Origin: Rhipicephalus microplus
Lineage: Eukaryota > Arthropoda > Arachnida > Ixodida > Ixodidae
Length of the DNA stretch: 64,000 bases
Direction: 5' to 3'
Assembly (NCBI RefSeq): GCF_043290135.1
Contig: NC_134701.1
Span: forward strand, 202,848,601-202,912,600
Shown: positions 48,903 through 60,363 of the stretch, in pieces
How positions within the stretch are numbered: the stretch's first letter is position 1
How the letters are laid out: the number at the start of each line of letters is the position of its first letter
Made by a program: the position numbers and the translations under genes
Notes under the pieces: generated by a model
Told to the model about the DNA's origin: nothing
The model's database searches: none
What the model saw: only the letters and a program-made list of their open reading frames with translations

Positions 48903-48985
48903 CCCCCCCCTCATTTGCTCCGCGTGCGCACACACGTACACACTAACACACACACATACACAGGTGCACATGCACACACCTACAA
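48903..48985. repeat. C tract and imperfect (CA)n
   Basis: A C10 run at 48902-48911, then ACACACA-rich imperfect repeats to about 48993. Confidence 0.85.
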
Positions 48986-49119
48986 AACACACACAGCGTG
49001 AAAATGTCCCATTTTCTTCCATACGACTTTCAGGAAAGCTGTTATATTTATAACTGTTGCCAAAAAAGCGCCATAGTCTTGAATTCAAAGTGTCTTCATG
49101 TTACGCTTATCCGTGATCG

Positions 49120-49960
49120 GGCTCTGTCTGGCGTTACTCGTTTCACATAAATCAAACTTTAAAGGCCCATCGTGATTCCCGTCGCAGGTAAAGGCCAAGA
49201 AAGCTTCCCTGCAGCTCTCGTAGTCTCGGCCAGGGGAGCCTATCCAAACGCATTCACTATATATACGGATGCCCGCCTTTTCGCCGTTCGGCTGCCATTT
49301 CTGGCCGTCCGCAGGCATCGTTCACGTCGCACCGGCGCGCCCTATTGCTTTCATGGGCTTTGTTTTCCGCGAGGCGACAGCGGCACTTGGTAGAGCGGTG
49401 CTGCTTCCTGCGATGCAGCTTTGCCTGCGGCTTCACTTATGGTCGGACGGGAAGCGTATGCCTCCCGAATGTAAAATGATGGAGACATCGTCCTGGGAAC
49501 CTGTGGCGTAAATCAGCCAAAATATCCTCGTCCTTGCTCTCTTTTCTGGTCATTTTTTTACCAAGCCTTGCTGCGTACTCTAAATCCGACGATCGCTGGA
49601 GGGACGGCTATTGTCTTTCCTCTTTTTTGCCTCACTGCACATTATTCTTCGTTTTTTTTAAATTTTTTTTCTGGAAACTCCCCTCCGGGAAGTATTCCCC
49701 GTAGTGCCACCGAGACTTTTTTATTTTTGCGCGTCTCGCTGAGCTTTCGCGACGCTCCGTTCTTGTGTCGAGTGGTGCTGCTTCGTGGCTTGTTCCCTTT
49801 CCTCCCTTCAGCCCTGTTTGGTCTCGAGGGGTGTTCCTGCGGTCGTCGCTCACGCCGCCAAATCCGACGCTTTTGTTTCGTGACACCGACGTGGTGGCGC
49901 GTACGTACGTCTGCGTATGTGTGTGCACGGCGTGTTTGTCAGTATGTATGTGCAGCGTAA
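49120..49960. other. CpG-rich block
   Basis: CpG-dense, with open frames on both strands (49085-49318 minus, 49172-49393 plus, 49568-49960 plus, 49632-49928 minus). CACTATATATACGG (49255-49268) is TATA-like. At 49098 a 25-codon frame begins MLRLSVIGLCLALLVS, signal-peptide-like, but stops after GPS. No gene is assigned. Confidence 0.35.
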
Positions 49961-50994
49961 GGGCCTCGACAGTCGCTCACTGGAGGGCCCGTCATTTGTA
50001 GTTATTTGCTTTCCTCGTCTTTTTTTCCCGAATTCTTTGTAATCGAACGCGCAAATAAAAATGTGCGCAATTGCTTGAGCACATTTTTTTTTATTTCAGC
50101 GTGACAGCACAATAAGGCGTCCTTTTTGCTTTTTGTGCTTCTTTTGCGCAACTTCAGCTCTGAGAATGTTGTGAAGAGCTCTTTCCTTTAGTCGTAAATA
50201 ATTAGTTTTACTTGACTGCCTTTCTTTATAACTCATTCATGTGTTCGCTTCGATCACGCAATCTTTCTTTTTTTTAATTGTTCCATCTTTTTTATGTACA
50301 CTGAACTTTTACTCTGCATTTTCTTTTTATAAACTATCTCAGTGATTATGGAATTTTGTGGATGGCGCAGCCTGAGGAATAAATCAAATATTATACCCCA
50401 GTATCAGTCACAATTTTAGTTTTTCTGCAAGCCCCCCAAAAAAGAAGATACGACCAGAAAAGAAAAATACACGCGGTTCATACCGCAAAAGAAAATTCAT
50501 TTCAAGTGAACGTCTTGCTTCAATTGTTCAATTGTAAACTGCATATTGGTTCTACAAAGTCCTCGTGGCTTCAGGCACACTGGTTGCACGACAGTCCAGT
50601 GAGTAAAAATTTTTTCGCGTTGCAACTGGAGCTGTTTAGGTTCACTTCTTGAATGCTGCCTGGTCAGGTATCTTGCTATTTCATTAGAATCTACCTTATC
50701 ACATCCACTCCAGTTCTCAACATTTTTGCTATATGTCGACCATGCAGTCATCAGTCTCTCCTTTAAAATTTCTAACTGGTTTCAGCGACGAATACGATTC
50801 AGCTACAAAAAAACTAAAAATTCAGCAGTGCATGGTTACAATTCTACCTAATGCAAATTCTGAGTGCAGCTTCTTGTTGGACCAACGCTTATGCATGCGC
50901 TTAAAACGACTAAAAGGCGAAAGCCTTCTTGTGTGGTTTTATTATCACACGTTTTATATCATTCGAATGTCACTTTTCTTATCTTTGTAGTGAC
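49961..50994. other. Unassigned AT-rich DNA
   Basis: No repeat recognised. Frames 50497-50751 and 50733-50990 are unremarkable. Confidence 0.45.
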
Positions 50995-51135
50995 GTTAAC
51001 GCTAAATAGACGCAGTGGACCCATAGATCACGGTTATCACGACTAATAAGCGAGGCAACGTTCGATTCTTGGCATATCTCTCGTAGTGGGTTGCGCCAAG
51101 CTGTTGAGGAACCTACCAACCAACCAATCAACCCT
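50995..51135 (+). mobile_element. SINE-like unit with (AACC)n tail
   Basis: A box-B-like AACGTTCGATTCTTGG near 51058 sits about 45 bp after GCAGTGGACCCATAGATCAC. A short unique body then ends in TGAGGAACCTACCAACCAAC. This layout suits a short tRNA-derived SINE. No second copy or clear TSD is seen, so it is provisional. Confidence 0.4.
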
Positions 51136-51400
51136 CGAGCCACAAGGCACGGGTGGTTATGTGACTTGCCCTCCAGTCATGTGAACTTCGTTCTTTTTTA
51201 AACGACGATTTCACTAGCACACCATGGTTTGTGTGGTACCACGAGAAAATCAACGAGATGAACCAGCACGCGGTTTTTCGTCCTCTTCTTCATCGTCATC
51301 ATCATTCCGCTCGACTTTGCTCTCTCAACACAGTGCCCGTTCCTCCGGTGCCAAATCCGATAAATCTGATAGATGAGATGACGATGGAGTGCAGTTATAA

Positions 51401-51690
<290 letters not shown>

Positions 51691-51972
51691 GAAGTGATGT
51701 GGAGGGTGGAGAAAAGGCAAAGGAGGAGAGGCAACAGTAAAATGTACCATAAAAAGAAAGAGAGAGAAAGAAGCAGGAATTCCAAGGCAGAAAAAAAGAT
51801 AGACAGTAAATGATAGAATGAAAGAAAGGGAGAGAAAGATATAGAGAGTGAGAGAAAGACATAGAAAAAATAAATGAAATACAGAAGTAAAGAGAAGAAA
51901 ATGAAAGAGGAAGACCGAAGGAACGACGTTGCATCAGAGAGAAGTGTAGAGAGAAAAAAAACACAGCATATT

Positions 51973-52320
51973 CACAGAGCGACTGATGATGACTGGGTAG
52001 AAGCATCCATCCGTCCATCCATCTGTCCGTCCGCTTGCGCGTCCGTCTGTTAGTTTGTTCTTACTTCCGCCTGTCCGTGTGACCGTCCATCAGTCCGTCC
52101 GTGTTTCCGTCTGTCCATCTATCCGTGTATACGTGCATGCATTCATCAGTCCGTCCGTGCCTGTGTTCGTCCATGCATCCAGGCGCACGGATGGACGGGC
52201 GGAAGTACGAACGGACGGACGGAGGGATGGATGGATGGGTAAATGAATGGACGCACGCACGGCCGGACACACGGATGGACGGACAGACGCTTCGCTTGAC
52301 TCTTCATCATTCACTGCGTG
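51973..52320. mobile_element. Foldback-type element with tetranucleotide arms
   Basis: The left arm is built from CCGT/CCAT/CTGT units (52008-52180) and the right arm from the complementary GGAC/GGAT units (52185-52285). The terminal 44 bp (51973-52016 and 52277-52320) pair as inverted repeats at 30 of 44 positions without gaps. The right end reads TTCATCATTCACTGCGTG, shared with 7426-7443. This fits a foldback element and encodes nothing. No clear TSD was found. Confidence 0.65.
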
Positions 52321-53028
52321 TATATGCCATGAAAAGCACTAACGCCATCTATATATATGGTTATTATATTCTCAAGGACATATACACAGAGCGCCATCTT
52401 TTGAGCAAGTCATAAACTAGAGGTGGCGACATGCAACATACGCAGGAGGGAACAACCGACAGCCTAAAGAGCTTCGCCCCTACAAAATGGGAAGACACTT
52501 TGCGAATTCGGTGAAAGCTCGTTGCCATTCGACTAGCTATGTGATGTCCTTTTTTTTTTTGCATGTATAGCGTTTATTATATGGTTCGGTATCAGGGGAT
52601 TCCACGTCCTTAGGGCACTTTTCAGAACTGCTTTCCCTGAAGTTGCTTGCTGCCGCACGTGCCCCCCTACTGTGAAAGACCGTCGTGCTGGCTCATCTCA
52701 GCTCAAACCACAAATAGTGTTTTCGGCGAATGTAAGCACTACGCGTATTGTTAATTAGTGGTACGTCGTTACTATTCATATTATTACGTTCGGCTGAGCA
52801 GTGATGTCATAATACTCAATAAAATTTACCGGGACGTTCTAAATTGCTAAAATGAAACCATTCACCAAATTGTTCGCTCTATCTGACAGGGCGGATATAT
52901 CTGGTTTTGGGGTGGGGTACAGGGATGCGAGGAGAGGGACAGCTCTGCTGTTATGTTCTCGTGTTTGTCAATTGTTATAGCGACATTACGTGCACTTGCC
53001 CTTTCGTACTACATCTAAGTAAACTTTG
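52321..53028. other. Unassigned DNA
   Basis: No gene or repeat recognised. Confidence 0.45.
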
Positions 53029-53043
53029 TTTAAGCAGTGAGTC

Positions 53044-53286
53044 GCCCCACCGCGGTGGTCTAGTGACTTAGGTGCTCGGCTGCTGACCCGCCAGTCGCGG
53101 GATCGAAACCCGGCTTCGGCGGCTGCGTTTTCGATGGCGGTGAAAATGCTGTATGCCCGTGTGCTCAGATTTGAGTGCCCGATAAAGAACCCCAGGTGGT
53201 CCGAATTTCCGCAGCCCTCCACTACGGCGTCTCTCACAATGAAATGTTGGTCTTGGGACGTTAAACCCCACAAATTGATCGATCGA
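53044..53286 (+). mobile_element. Ruka SINE, full length, near-perfect TSDs
   Basis: Head CCCCACCGCGGTGGTCTAGT, box B GGATCGAAACC (53100-53110), complete body and a GATC-type tail. TTTAAGCAGTGAGTC (53029-53043) and TTTAAGCAGCGAGTC (53287-53301) form a 15-bp TSD with one mismatch. Moderate divergence suggests middle age. Confidence 0.9.
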
Positions 53287-53301
53287 TTTAAGCAGCGAGT
53301 C

Positions 53302-53965
53302 CACTAGAGCGAAGCTGCTTCAGCGGCGAAGACTTTGGTTAACGAGGTGCGCAGCTGTTCATGTGTCTTTTGTGGTTATAGCTACCCTGTCCGAGCCACA
53401 GTGGTTTCACGTGCACGTCCAGGAGCCATAGGGACTCACTTGCTGGATTCCCTGCCAAACGGTTGTGGCCTCGCAATCTCCGACACCAGCGTAGCTATCT
53501 CTGATCGGCCCACCGTTCACGACCTCCTTACGCTGCGAAGCTCTCACCAAGTGGCTCCCCGTCCTCGGTCTCCTTCGACCATGTCCCAATCCTCTCCTTT
53601 ATTATTCTTTACTCCTCACTCTGTAGCTTCTTACCCCATTCCTTCGTGAGCTACTGCTGACGTGTCACACTTAGCTGCAGACAGCTGAAGGGCTCACTTT
53701 TATTTTCTTTTATGCTATTCTAGAATCACTACCACCCTCACCCCTCCGCCTCTCTTTAAGAGCCATGCTGTGCATGCGCGAAAAGCTGTGACTGCGTGCG
53801 CCTCGCCGGTCTGCGCATTTCGGAGGAGCGACGTCGCAACAGGGGCCCACGAATTCTGATCGTATACCGCGTGTCTCGTGCACCTCGGCTTTCGCTGCTT
53901 TTTTTGCTAGCGTCTGCCGCAACCCTACGTACATATAGTGGGGCGTTTAGCACTATAGTATATCC
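53302..53965. other. GC-richer DNA, unassigned
   Basis: A 104-codon frame (53335-53649) and shadow frames on the minus strand are unrecognised. The right half (53700-53965) lies just upstream of the Helitron relic and may belong to the same decayed element. Confidence 0.35.
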
Positions 53966-54370
53966 ATAGAGAAGGAGAGCAAAATTGCTGCTCAGCAGCG
54001 TTGAAGCGCGGAGAAGCTTAGCTCATTGAATCCCGAACTTTTTGCCTGGCGATTAGCGGTTGAACGCAGGAATAACGAAAAGAAGGCTAAACATGCTGTG
54101 CAGACACCGGAGCAAAAAGAGGAACGTCTAGCGAACTGGCGTCGCCAGGAGGCCGATGGACTGACTCAGATGCTGTGAAACTTAGCGAAAGCGCCAGTGC
54201 AACTCGGGTCTTTTAGACGGACTTCGAAACAATCTGTTTGGATATGTGTATGACGCGTGTGTGGAAAGACTGTAGCATATGAAGAAGTTGACACCGCTAA
54301 TTAGTGTCATGCGTGCATCGTTGAGTTTAGCGGCACCTTCTTAGCTCATGCTACGCGCATCCTGGTATAG
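53966..54370 (+). pseudogene. Decayed Helitron-type protein relic with STPR repeats
   Basis: The frame from 53966 reads EKESKIAAQQR, a TGA (54002-54004), then stays open to the stop at 54176. It carries two degenerate score-and-three-residue (STPR) units. One has NPELFAWRLAVERR and the other has QTPEQKEERLANWRR, against the family pattern TPEQREARLARRR. After a frame shift, 54231-54275 reads NNLFGYVYDACVERL then TAG where a W is expected, followed by HMKKLTPL. In a third frame CHACIVEFSG (54305-54334) matches the following CxxC segment. This order, STPR then FGYxCxxCxRLW then CxxC, precedes the helicase-like region of arthropod Helitron proteins as I know them. Codon 1 reads ATA. The Rep and helicase domains are absent. 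Dead remnant. Confidence 0.65.
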
Positions 54371-54456
54371 AGGAACTAAGCCACTGCTATAGATTTTTTT
54401 TTTTTGTACTACACGCCGGGCCGAGTTTTCCGCTGAGGACCTTTCTCATGATCTGT

Positions 54457-54545
54457 CTGAGGAAGGAAGGAATGAGCCAGAAGACAGAGAGTTTAGCTGT
54501 TATTAGACCGGCTGTCTACCCGGTGCTGAGGAAGGGAGTAATGGG
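54457..54545 (+). repeat. Possible purine-rich GGTTAACC-type repeat, diverged copy
   Basis: GAGGAAGGAAGGAATGAGCC, then TTAGCTGTTATTAGACCGG, CTGTCTACCCGGTGCTGAGG and AAGGGAGTAATGGGG loosely follow the order of the other copies. Weak, given divergence. Confidence 0.35.
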
Positions 54546-54929
54546 GTTAAAAGATGATAGAAAATAAATGTTATGAAATACTACGGCTAGCAAAGAGCAA
54601 AAATTTAAAAAAAGAAGTATACGACACTGACAAAGGCGTTCGCAATATTCCAATTCAGAGGAGCGAAGGTTTATCGCAGCGCCTCCCCCCCCCCCTTCCT
54701 AATATGTCAATGAAACGGTTCACTTTAGCCCTTTTCTTCAGTGATCACGAAAGCGCCCCTCTAGCCCCCCCCCCCCCCCACGTTCGCACGCCTAAGAACA
54801 CTGACATTTTCGTCTTGAAACTGACAGGCTCACTAATGCATTCGCCTTGGACAGCTCGAAGGTGAAAGACATCTCCTTTTTTCTTAGTTCATCCTCACAC
54901 GCCCCCCTCAGAAAGCCATCTGCCAATAA
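54546..54929. other. Unassigned DNA with C tracts
   Basis: Poly-C runs near 54686-54696 and 54767-54779. The 103-codon frame 54554-54865 crosses both and is unrecognised. Confidence 0.45.
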
Positions 54930-55260
54930 CGTGGTTTTTACACTGCCTCCAGGATCTGAGGCATCGCAAGCACTATATGCACCTCATCTGATTTTGCGTT
55001 GCCTCCGTGACCGGACCACCTTTAGCAAAACTACGAGCTCAGGTGACGATGTCGTTCGTAACGTGATGTCAGGCCTGGTAACGTCACTATGACGTCACCA
55101 ATTTCGGATATTTGCCACATCGCAACGGTGTCGTAGGATGACGTCATGAGGTGATGATGGCTTTTTGCATCACTCGTACTGACGCGGACGCCGCGGGACG
55201 CCAACGGTCTATTTTCGCCTTTGATGAGGCATCTGAGGTTTTCAGCTTAATAAAAATTAC
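54930..55260 (-). repeat. TGACGTCA-bearing interspersed repeat, copy 2
   Basis: Read on the minus strand it follows 38803-39110: TCAGATGCCTCATCAAAGGC, CCGTTGGCGTCCCGCGG, TGACGTCAT, TGACATCACG and GATGAGGTGC. Two exact TGACGTCA palindromes (55090-55097, 55139-55146) plus variants (CGTAACGTGATGTCA) give a dense cluster. Confidence 0.6.
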
Positions 55261-58200
55261 ACCTCGGCTTAGCAGTAAGGGACCATGCTAGGAAATAAAC
55301 ACGCGGGAAGGCATGCTCTCTTTCTTTTTATGTTTTCACTAACGGGCCACTTAACTAAAATAATGTACTTGTATTCTTTCCTCAATATAAAACTAAGTAT
55401 ACACACTTATTTACATGGTTGTGCACAAGGAAACAGAAGCATTTGGTGCACGGGAGTATCCTGAAAGCAATTGAAGTTAACCGCCACTTTTGGGGGCCGC
55501 GCTGGGCCGTCCGCATTTTTTTAAAATAGATTTCAATCAATGTCAGAAATCGACCAAACCACCCAACCTCGGAGACAAAGTGTCTTGCTCTTAGGTAGTT
55601 TTTCCTTTCGATTTTTTTTTGTGGACGGCCAAGTTGCTGTCGAGCTTTATTTATTGCTTAGTTGCCATCGCGGCAACAGCTGGAACAATCAATCGGCAGT
55701 GTTGTATGAAGAGAATGTCGTTGAAAAAAAATTATTTATAAAAGGATTATACATAAAGAGACCAACGAGCGGCTATAGAATCAACCGCGGGGCGCGCTGG
55801 GATTCAACTAGCGGCAATTTTCTGATTTAACGTTGTACATTTCTCCACACAAAAATCAATTTCCTGTTGTTGTTTTTATCACTGAGCGTTAAAAAAAATC
55901 TAATTTCAAGAGCGCCTGCGTGTCCCCGCGGGATATTAAATTTTACTTATCCCATCGCCTTGGCTGTCAAACGTATTGAACCTCTCGCTGTTTCCCCTCG
56001 AAAACGCCTAAATTTTTAAGCATCTTATCCTTTTTTTTTCTTTACCCACCTCGCTTTCCTCGAGAATTCTTCGCCAAGAGGCCGAAAAGACACGGTAAAA
56101 TTTTTATGAGAACAAAACTTTTCCCTGAACTGAGACCGCGAGTTTGGAAACCCTAAAGTTTAAAAGATTTGCTGCAGTAAGTGTCGGCGCAACTCTTGAG
56201 GACAGAGCACCAACGGGAAACTTTGAGCACTCGCATCCCTTATGTAGCCCTGGGTACGATTTCCTTTTGGTACGTTATTTGTATCTCTTATCCTCGAAAT
56301 GCTGTGGCTATCCTTTGCTACACTATCCGCAGCAATAAAAGCACAAAACGCGAACCAGGCTACGCAAGCGCGGCAACCGAACTCTCGTACCGACGTGGTG
56401 AGGTGAAACGGGTCGGTTGTCCCAACGTCTTCCTCACTCTCTCCTTGCACCACTCTCATCACGACGTGCTCCGTAGTTTAGCGTTGTACGCCTATCCTCC
56501 GGGCTCTGTCTCACGAGGCTCTGTTCTTATTGTAGCTAGAGCCCCCCCCCCCCTTTCCTGCTTTTGTCCAAAGCAGTTGTATAGCTTTTTTTCACAACAC
56601 TGGAAGATGCCGTAACCAGGGTGTCTTTTTGTGTCAGGCCCTCTACGTGCGGTTTTGGACATGACCTCGCCCGCAAAACCCGACGGTCATGGCAGGTGGT
56701 CCTTGGACAGCTAGGGCCAGAGTGGGCGCATAGGGAAAACGAAGCACGTGGGATCCGCAGCTCGCAGCGAGCGGTTGCGACCCCGAGCGAGCGTGAGCTA
56801 TGTGTACACGGCCAGTCCTCCTTCAGGGATACGCAGAAAAATAAAGAAACCTTGCTCCCACCGCAGCCGCCGTACGTGAAACGTAGCTCCACGAAATGCA
56901 AGAGTTGGCCCGAGAGAGCACTCGGGTCGATCATTTTGCATTCTAGAGCAGACACCCGCCAAGAATAACGGCATCTGCATGTACTTCTATTGTTGCTATG
57001 TCACTGTCGTTTCACGTTTGCTTTCGCTTTCTTGTCGCTGAGCACGTTTCGTGTGCCCGATAGGCACTTGTACTGTATACCGAAACGGTCTTTTCTTTCT
57101 GTTTCAACTTCTTGGCGACGGGATCATCCGTTTGTTCAGACCCGCATCTTCCTTTGGAATTCCTAGCGTAGCACCGTTTTTTTTTTTTACTATCTGCACC
57201 AAAGGCATTCGCTTTTGAAAGCAAATGACATGCTTCGCTTAAACAGCATGAATATTCAGCGTACGCTTTCGTATGACTTTTTTGTTGGTATTTTTCATTT
57301 TCTAGTATATCTGCTCTCTGTTTCGTGGGTTTCTCAATTTGTGTGCCAGAGAAGAGAAGGTTCATTTCACTTCTCTTTTTTCTGTCCACAACGCCAGCAG
57401 AAGCATTGTGTAATTGTTGTCCAGACGCATGTTTTCTTCTTCGTGACCACAGCAACGTCCAATCTCACAATTGCCTGGATTGAGGTTGCACAGAATCATC
57501 TGCCATAATCTAGCCTCTCTCCGTAAGCTCGTTGTCTCTACACGTGTAAAAGTTCATCCGGGCTTTTGTGCATATTCCTTCAGCTTGACATTGCTTTATT
57601 TTGGAATGTAATAGGCTGCGTATTTGACTATGACTTTTGAAACTGCAGCGTGCCGGAATACCCGATTATCCCGCTGAGATTACTCCGCAGTAACGCTCTT
57701 CATAACAGAGCCCTTTCTTTATAGTCCAAATTTCATTATTGTCTAACCGCATTAGACTGACTGCAGTACTTTCGCCTGAGGGAAAGGCTAAAACAATGGC
57801 TTCGGACATTTCTCTGCGCACCTAACTGCTGTAAATCGCGTTATTTCAGCTGAGTGTTACGTAATCGAAAAGATTGGAGAGAGGAGATAAAAAGAGCGAT
57901 GAGGAAAATAGAGTTGAGTGCCAGAATTTCATATTCAGCGCAGAAATATTATTTTAAACTTTAGCCAAATATTCGGCCCCTCGGATACGCCAGACATTAG
58001 GGGCATAAAAGAGCGCTTGTTGCAAACGCTTATCATCTCCCATGTTCCCCGAAGGTGGCTGAAAAGGGCCGTCTTGTTGAAGATAAATTAAATTGTCATA
58101 GTTTTAATGACATCATCACCTGTTGTAATAACATCAGTATTACGAAATTTCCCTCCGTTTTTTTTTTCATTTGCGTTAAAGACTCTCTTTATTTTTGATG

Positions 58201-59067
58201 CGGTCAATTTGTGAAAACCATCAGTGTTTTACGCAACTCTTTGACATTTTACAGCGTCAAAGGAAGTGCACCAGTTTTTCTACTGTTGGATGAATTTTAC
58301 GAAACAGGCTTTGATGTGAGGACTTACGCAATCTTCCTGTCATGGCTGAATGTAAGAAGGTTTTAGCTGATCTGTGTGCACCCAACGCCCATTACGCAAT
58401 CTAGCGTCGCCTCGTGTAGCATAAGAGAGGTTGTGAAAATTGCTTTACCGCCACTTTAAAAGCGCTCCACATCCGCTGAATTTCAGCTGCGTGTTTGTCC
58501 TGCAAAGCCAATCATAGGCAACGTCAGTTTGCAAAGCATTGAATATGACACAAGTTGTCTTTCGACGGTTTTCGAGGCTCGAAAGAAAGTATGCAGTTTT
58601 ATAGGCACAGATGTGCTTAAAATGTAAAGGTATTTTGTTTAGAGTCCTCACCCTTCAAATTTCAAGGCAATTTTAATAATTCTATAGAGAATTTCTAACC
58701 AATGGTCGCTGGAAGAAAATGTTGTGGTAAGAATGAATATTCAAACCTATATTACTTGGAGGCTTGTCATGCAGAATTTCTGATGATGACAAAGATACGC
58801 GAATCGTATCGAAGCGTCAACTTCCAAATAAAGTATAACGTCAGATGATCCAAAGGTAAGCTGCCTGGCAGAAAGAATGACACACCTGGTCATGAAATCG
58901 TACAAACGCGCGTTGATTTTCATGCCCTTATTACCCCGGCCGGCTGTGCCACCAAAAAAGCTTTTGCCGACAAACGTTAGTTGGAAACAATGTCCTGTAC
59001 GTTTCATCTTCGGTGCAAATTCTACGACAAAGAACTAGAAGTAGTCGATTACTAAGTGTCCCAAACC
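55261..59067. other. Unassigned DNA
   Basis: About 3.8 kb. Open frames overlap on both strands at 56160-56955 (GC-richer) and 57012-57508. The 147-codon minus frame 57012-57455 is K/S-rich and unrecognised. A C10 tract lies near 56542. No SINE or LINE was identified. Confidence 0.4.
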
Positions 59068-59080
59068 TACGCTTTATTCC

Positions 59081-59210
59081 CAGATTTGGGTGCACGGTGA
59101 AGAACCCCAGGTGGTCGAAATTTCTCAAGCCCTTCACTACGGCGTCTCTCATAATCATATGGTGGTTTTGGAACGTTAAACCCCAGAAATCAATCAATCA
59201 AATCAATCAT
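59081..59210 (+). mobile_element. 5'-truncated Ruka with approximate TSDs
   Basis: Starts at CAGATTTGGGTGCACGGTGA and ends with AATCAATCAAATCAATCA. The flanks TACGCTTTATTCC (59068-59080) and TACGCTTTATTTCC (59211-59224) differ by one base in a T run. Start point is close to that of 4830-4958. Confidence 0.85.
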
Positions 59211-59224
59211 TACGCTTTATTTCC

Positions 59225-59562
59225 TAATATGCAAAGAACAGGTGAGAAAAGTAAGTACACATTGCTGACACGCGGCATCCTCGAGGATAAAGAAAATTCG
59301 CTTCTTCGTCTTGTTCTTCTAGTTCGCCCATTAAATATGCCGCACACACGCTGTGGGGGATTGTCCAAGAAATGGTTTGTTTGTAGCGAGGATACTGTGA
59401 CACATAACCCCACTGGGGGATTGGTCAAGGAAATGTATACTAGCGTTTGATTGGTAAGTGCCCTGCTGCTTAACAACCAAAACTATTGTAAAAAAGAAAG
59501 AAAGAAATCATTACAAAAATAAAGAGAAATAAAGTGAGAAAGAATATAAAGAGAGAATAAAC
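59225..59562. other. Unassigned DNA
   Basis: A repeated CCCACTGGGGGATTGG/TGTGGGGGATTG motif at about 59350 and 59410, and a short GAAA-rich patch near 59496. No gene. Confidence 0.45.
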
Positions 59563-59640
59563 ATTAGGGAAGGAGATGCAGGGAGGTTAACTATGTTCAA
59601 AGCAGCCACTTTGCTACCCTACACAAGGTAACGAGAAGAG
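59563..59640 (+). repeat. Purine-rich GGTTAACC-type repeat, copy 4
   Basis: AGGGAAGGAGATGCAGGGAG, GTTAACTATG, then CCACTTTGCTACCCTACAC and GTAACGAGAAGAGGAACGGG, in the same order as 17036-17190. Confidence 0.7.
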
Positions 59641-60157
59641 GAACGGGAAAAAAACGCTATTGCAATAACGAGTGCTTTTGTCTCGTTCTTCTCTTTTTTT
59701 CTCTTTTTATTCTTCTTCTCCTCTTCTTTTTCTTCTCCTTTTTCTTCAAGGCTAAGCTAATACTGCCTGACATACGCTACTGTAATATTCCAGAATATTA
59801 ACGCTGTTCGCGCCGACTTTATCCTGACCCCGCAAGCGGTCTGGCGAAAGCGGACGAACGACTGCCTTCAGACTAACACTCTCCTCAGTACAGCGGCCGC
59901 CCGGCATTTTATACCGGAAATCTCTGGCACGTGTCCAACTCGTCAAATGTTAGCCGACACCTTTCACGTTGAGGCTTCGTGTTCTGCCATTCCACTCCCT
60001 TTGTTATCCCCCATCCAAACTAGAGAGGCTTGGAAGGAGTATTTACTCGGCTGCTCTATCTCTTGGATGCGAAACGCTGCTTGGTGGTGCGCACCCGGGT
60101 GCGATTTTACAAAGGCGAGCGGATAGATCTTCCCACAATGCACTGCATCAAGCGGCC
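59641..60157. other. Unassigned DNA with CT-rich tract
   Basis: A TTCTTCTTCTCCTCTTCTTT tract at 59685-59750. Minus and plus frames at 59964-60218 overlap and are unrecognised. Confidence 0.45.
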
Positions 60158-60170
60158 TCATGAGGCTATC

Positions 60171-60350
60171 ATCCCGGCTGCGGCGGCTGCATTTCCGATG
60201 GAGGCGGAAATGTTGTAGGCCCGTGTGCTCAGATTTGGGTGCACGTTAAAGAATCCCAGGTGGTCAAAATTTCCGGAGCCCTCCACTACGGCGTCTCTCA
60301 TAATCATATGGTGGTTTTGGGACGTTAAACCCCACATATCAATCAATCAA
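60171..60350 (+). mobile_element. 5'-truncated Ruka with perfect TSDs
   Basis: Begins just after box B, at ATCCCGGCTGCGGCGGCTGC, and ends in (ATCA)n. TCATGAGGCTATC (60158-60170 and 60351-60363) is a perfect 13-bp TSD. The body is close to consensus, so the insertion is probably recent. Confidence 0.9.
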
Positions 60351-60363
60351 TCATGAGGCTATC

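Noticed and set aside
52055..52415. Frames rich in RTDGR and SVCPS
   Set aside because: Produced by the arms of the foldback element. The same artefact occurs at 7194-7469.
57012..57455. 147-codon minus-strand K/S-rich frame
   Set aside because: No domain, no splice sites, and an overlapping 97-codon plus-strand frame. Probably chance.
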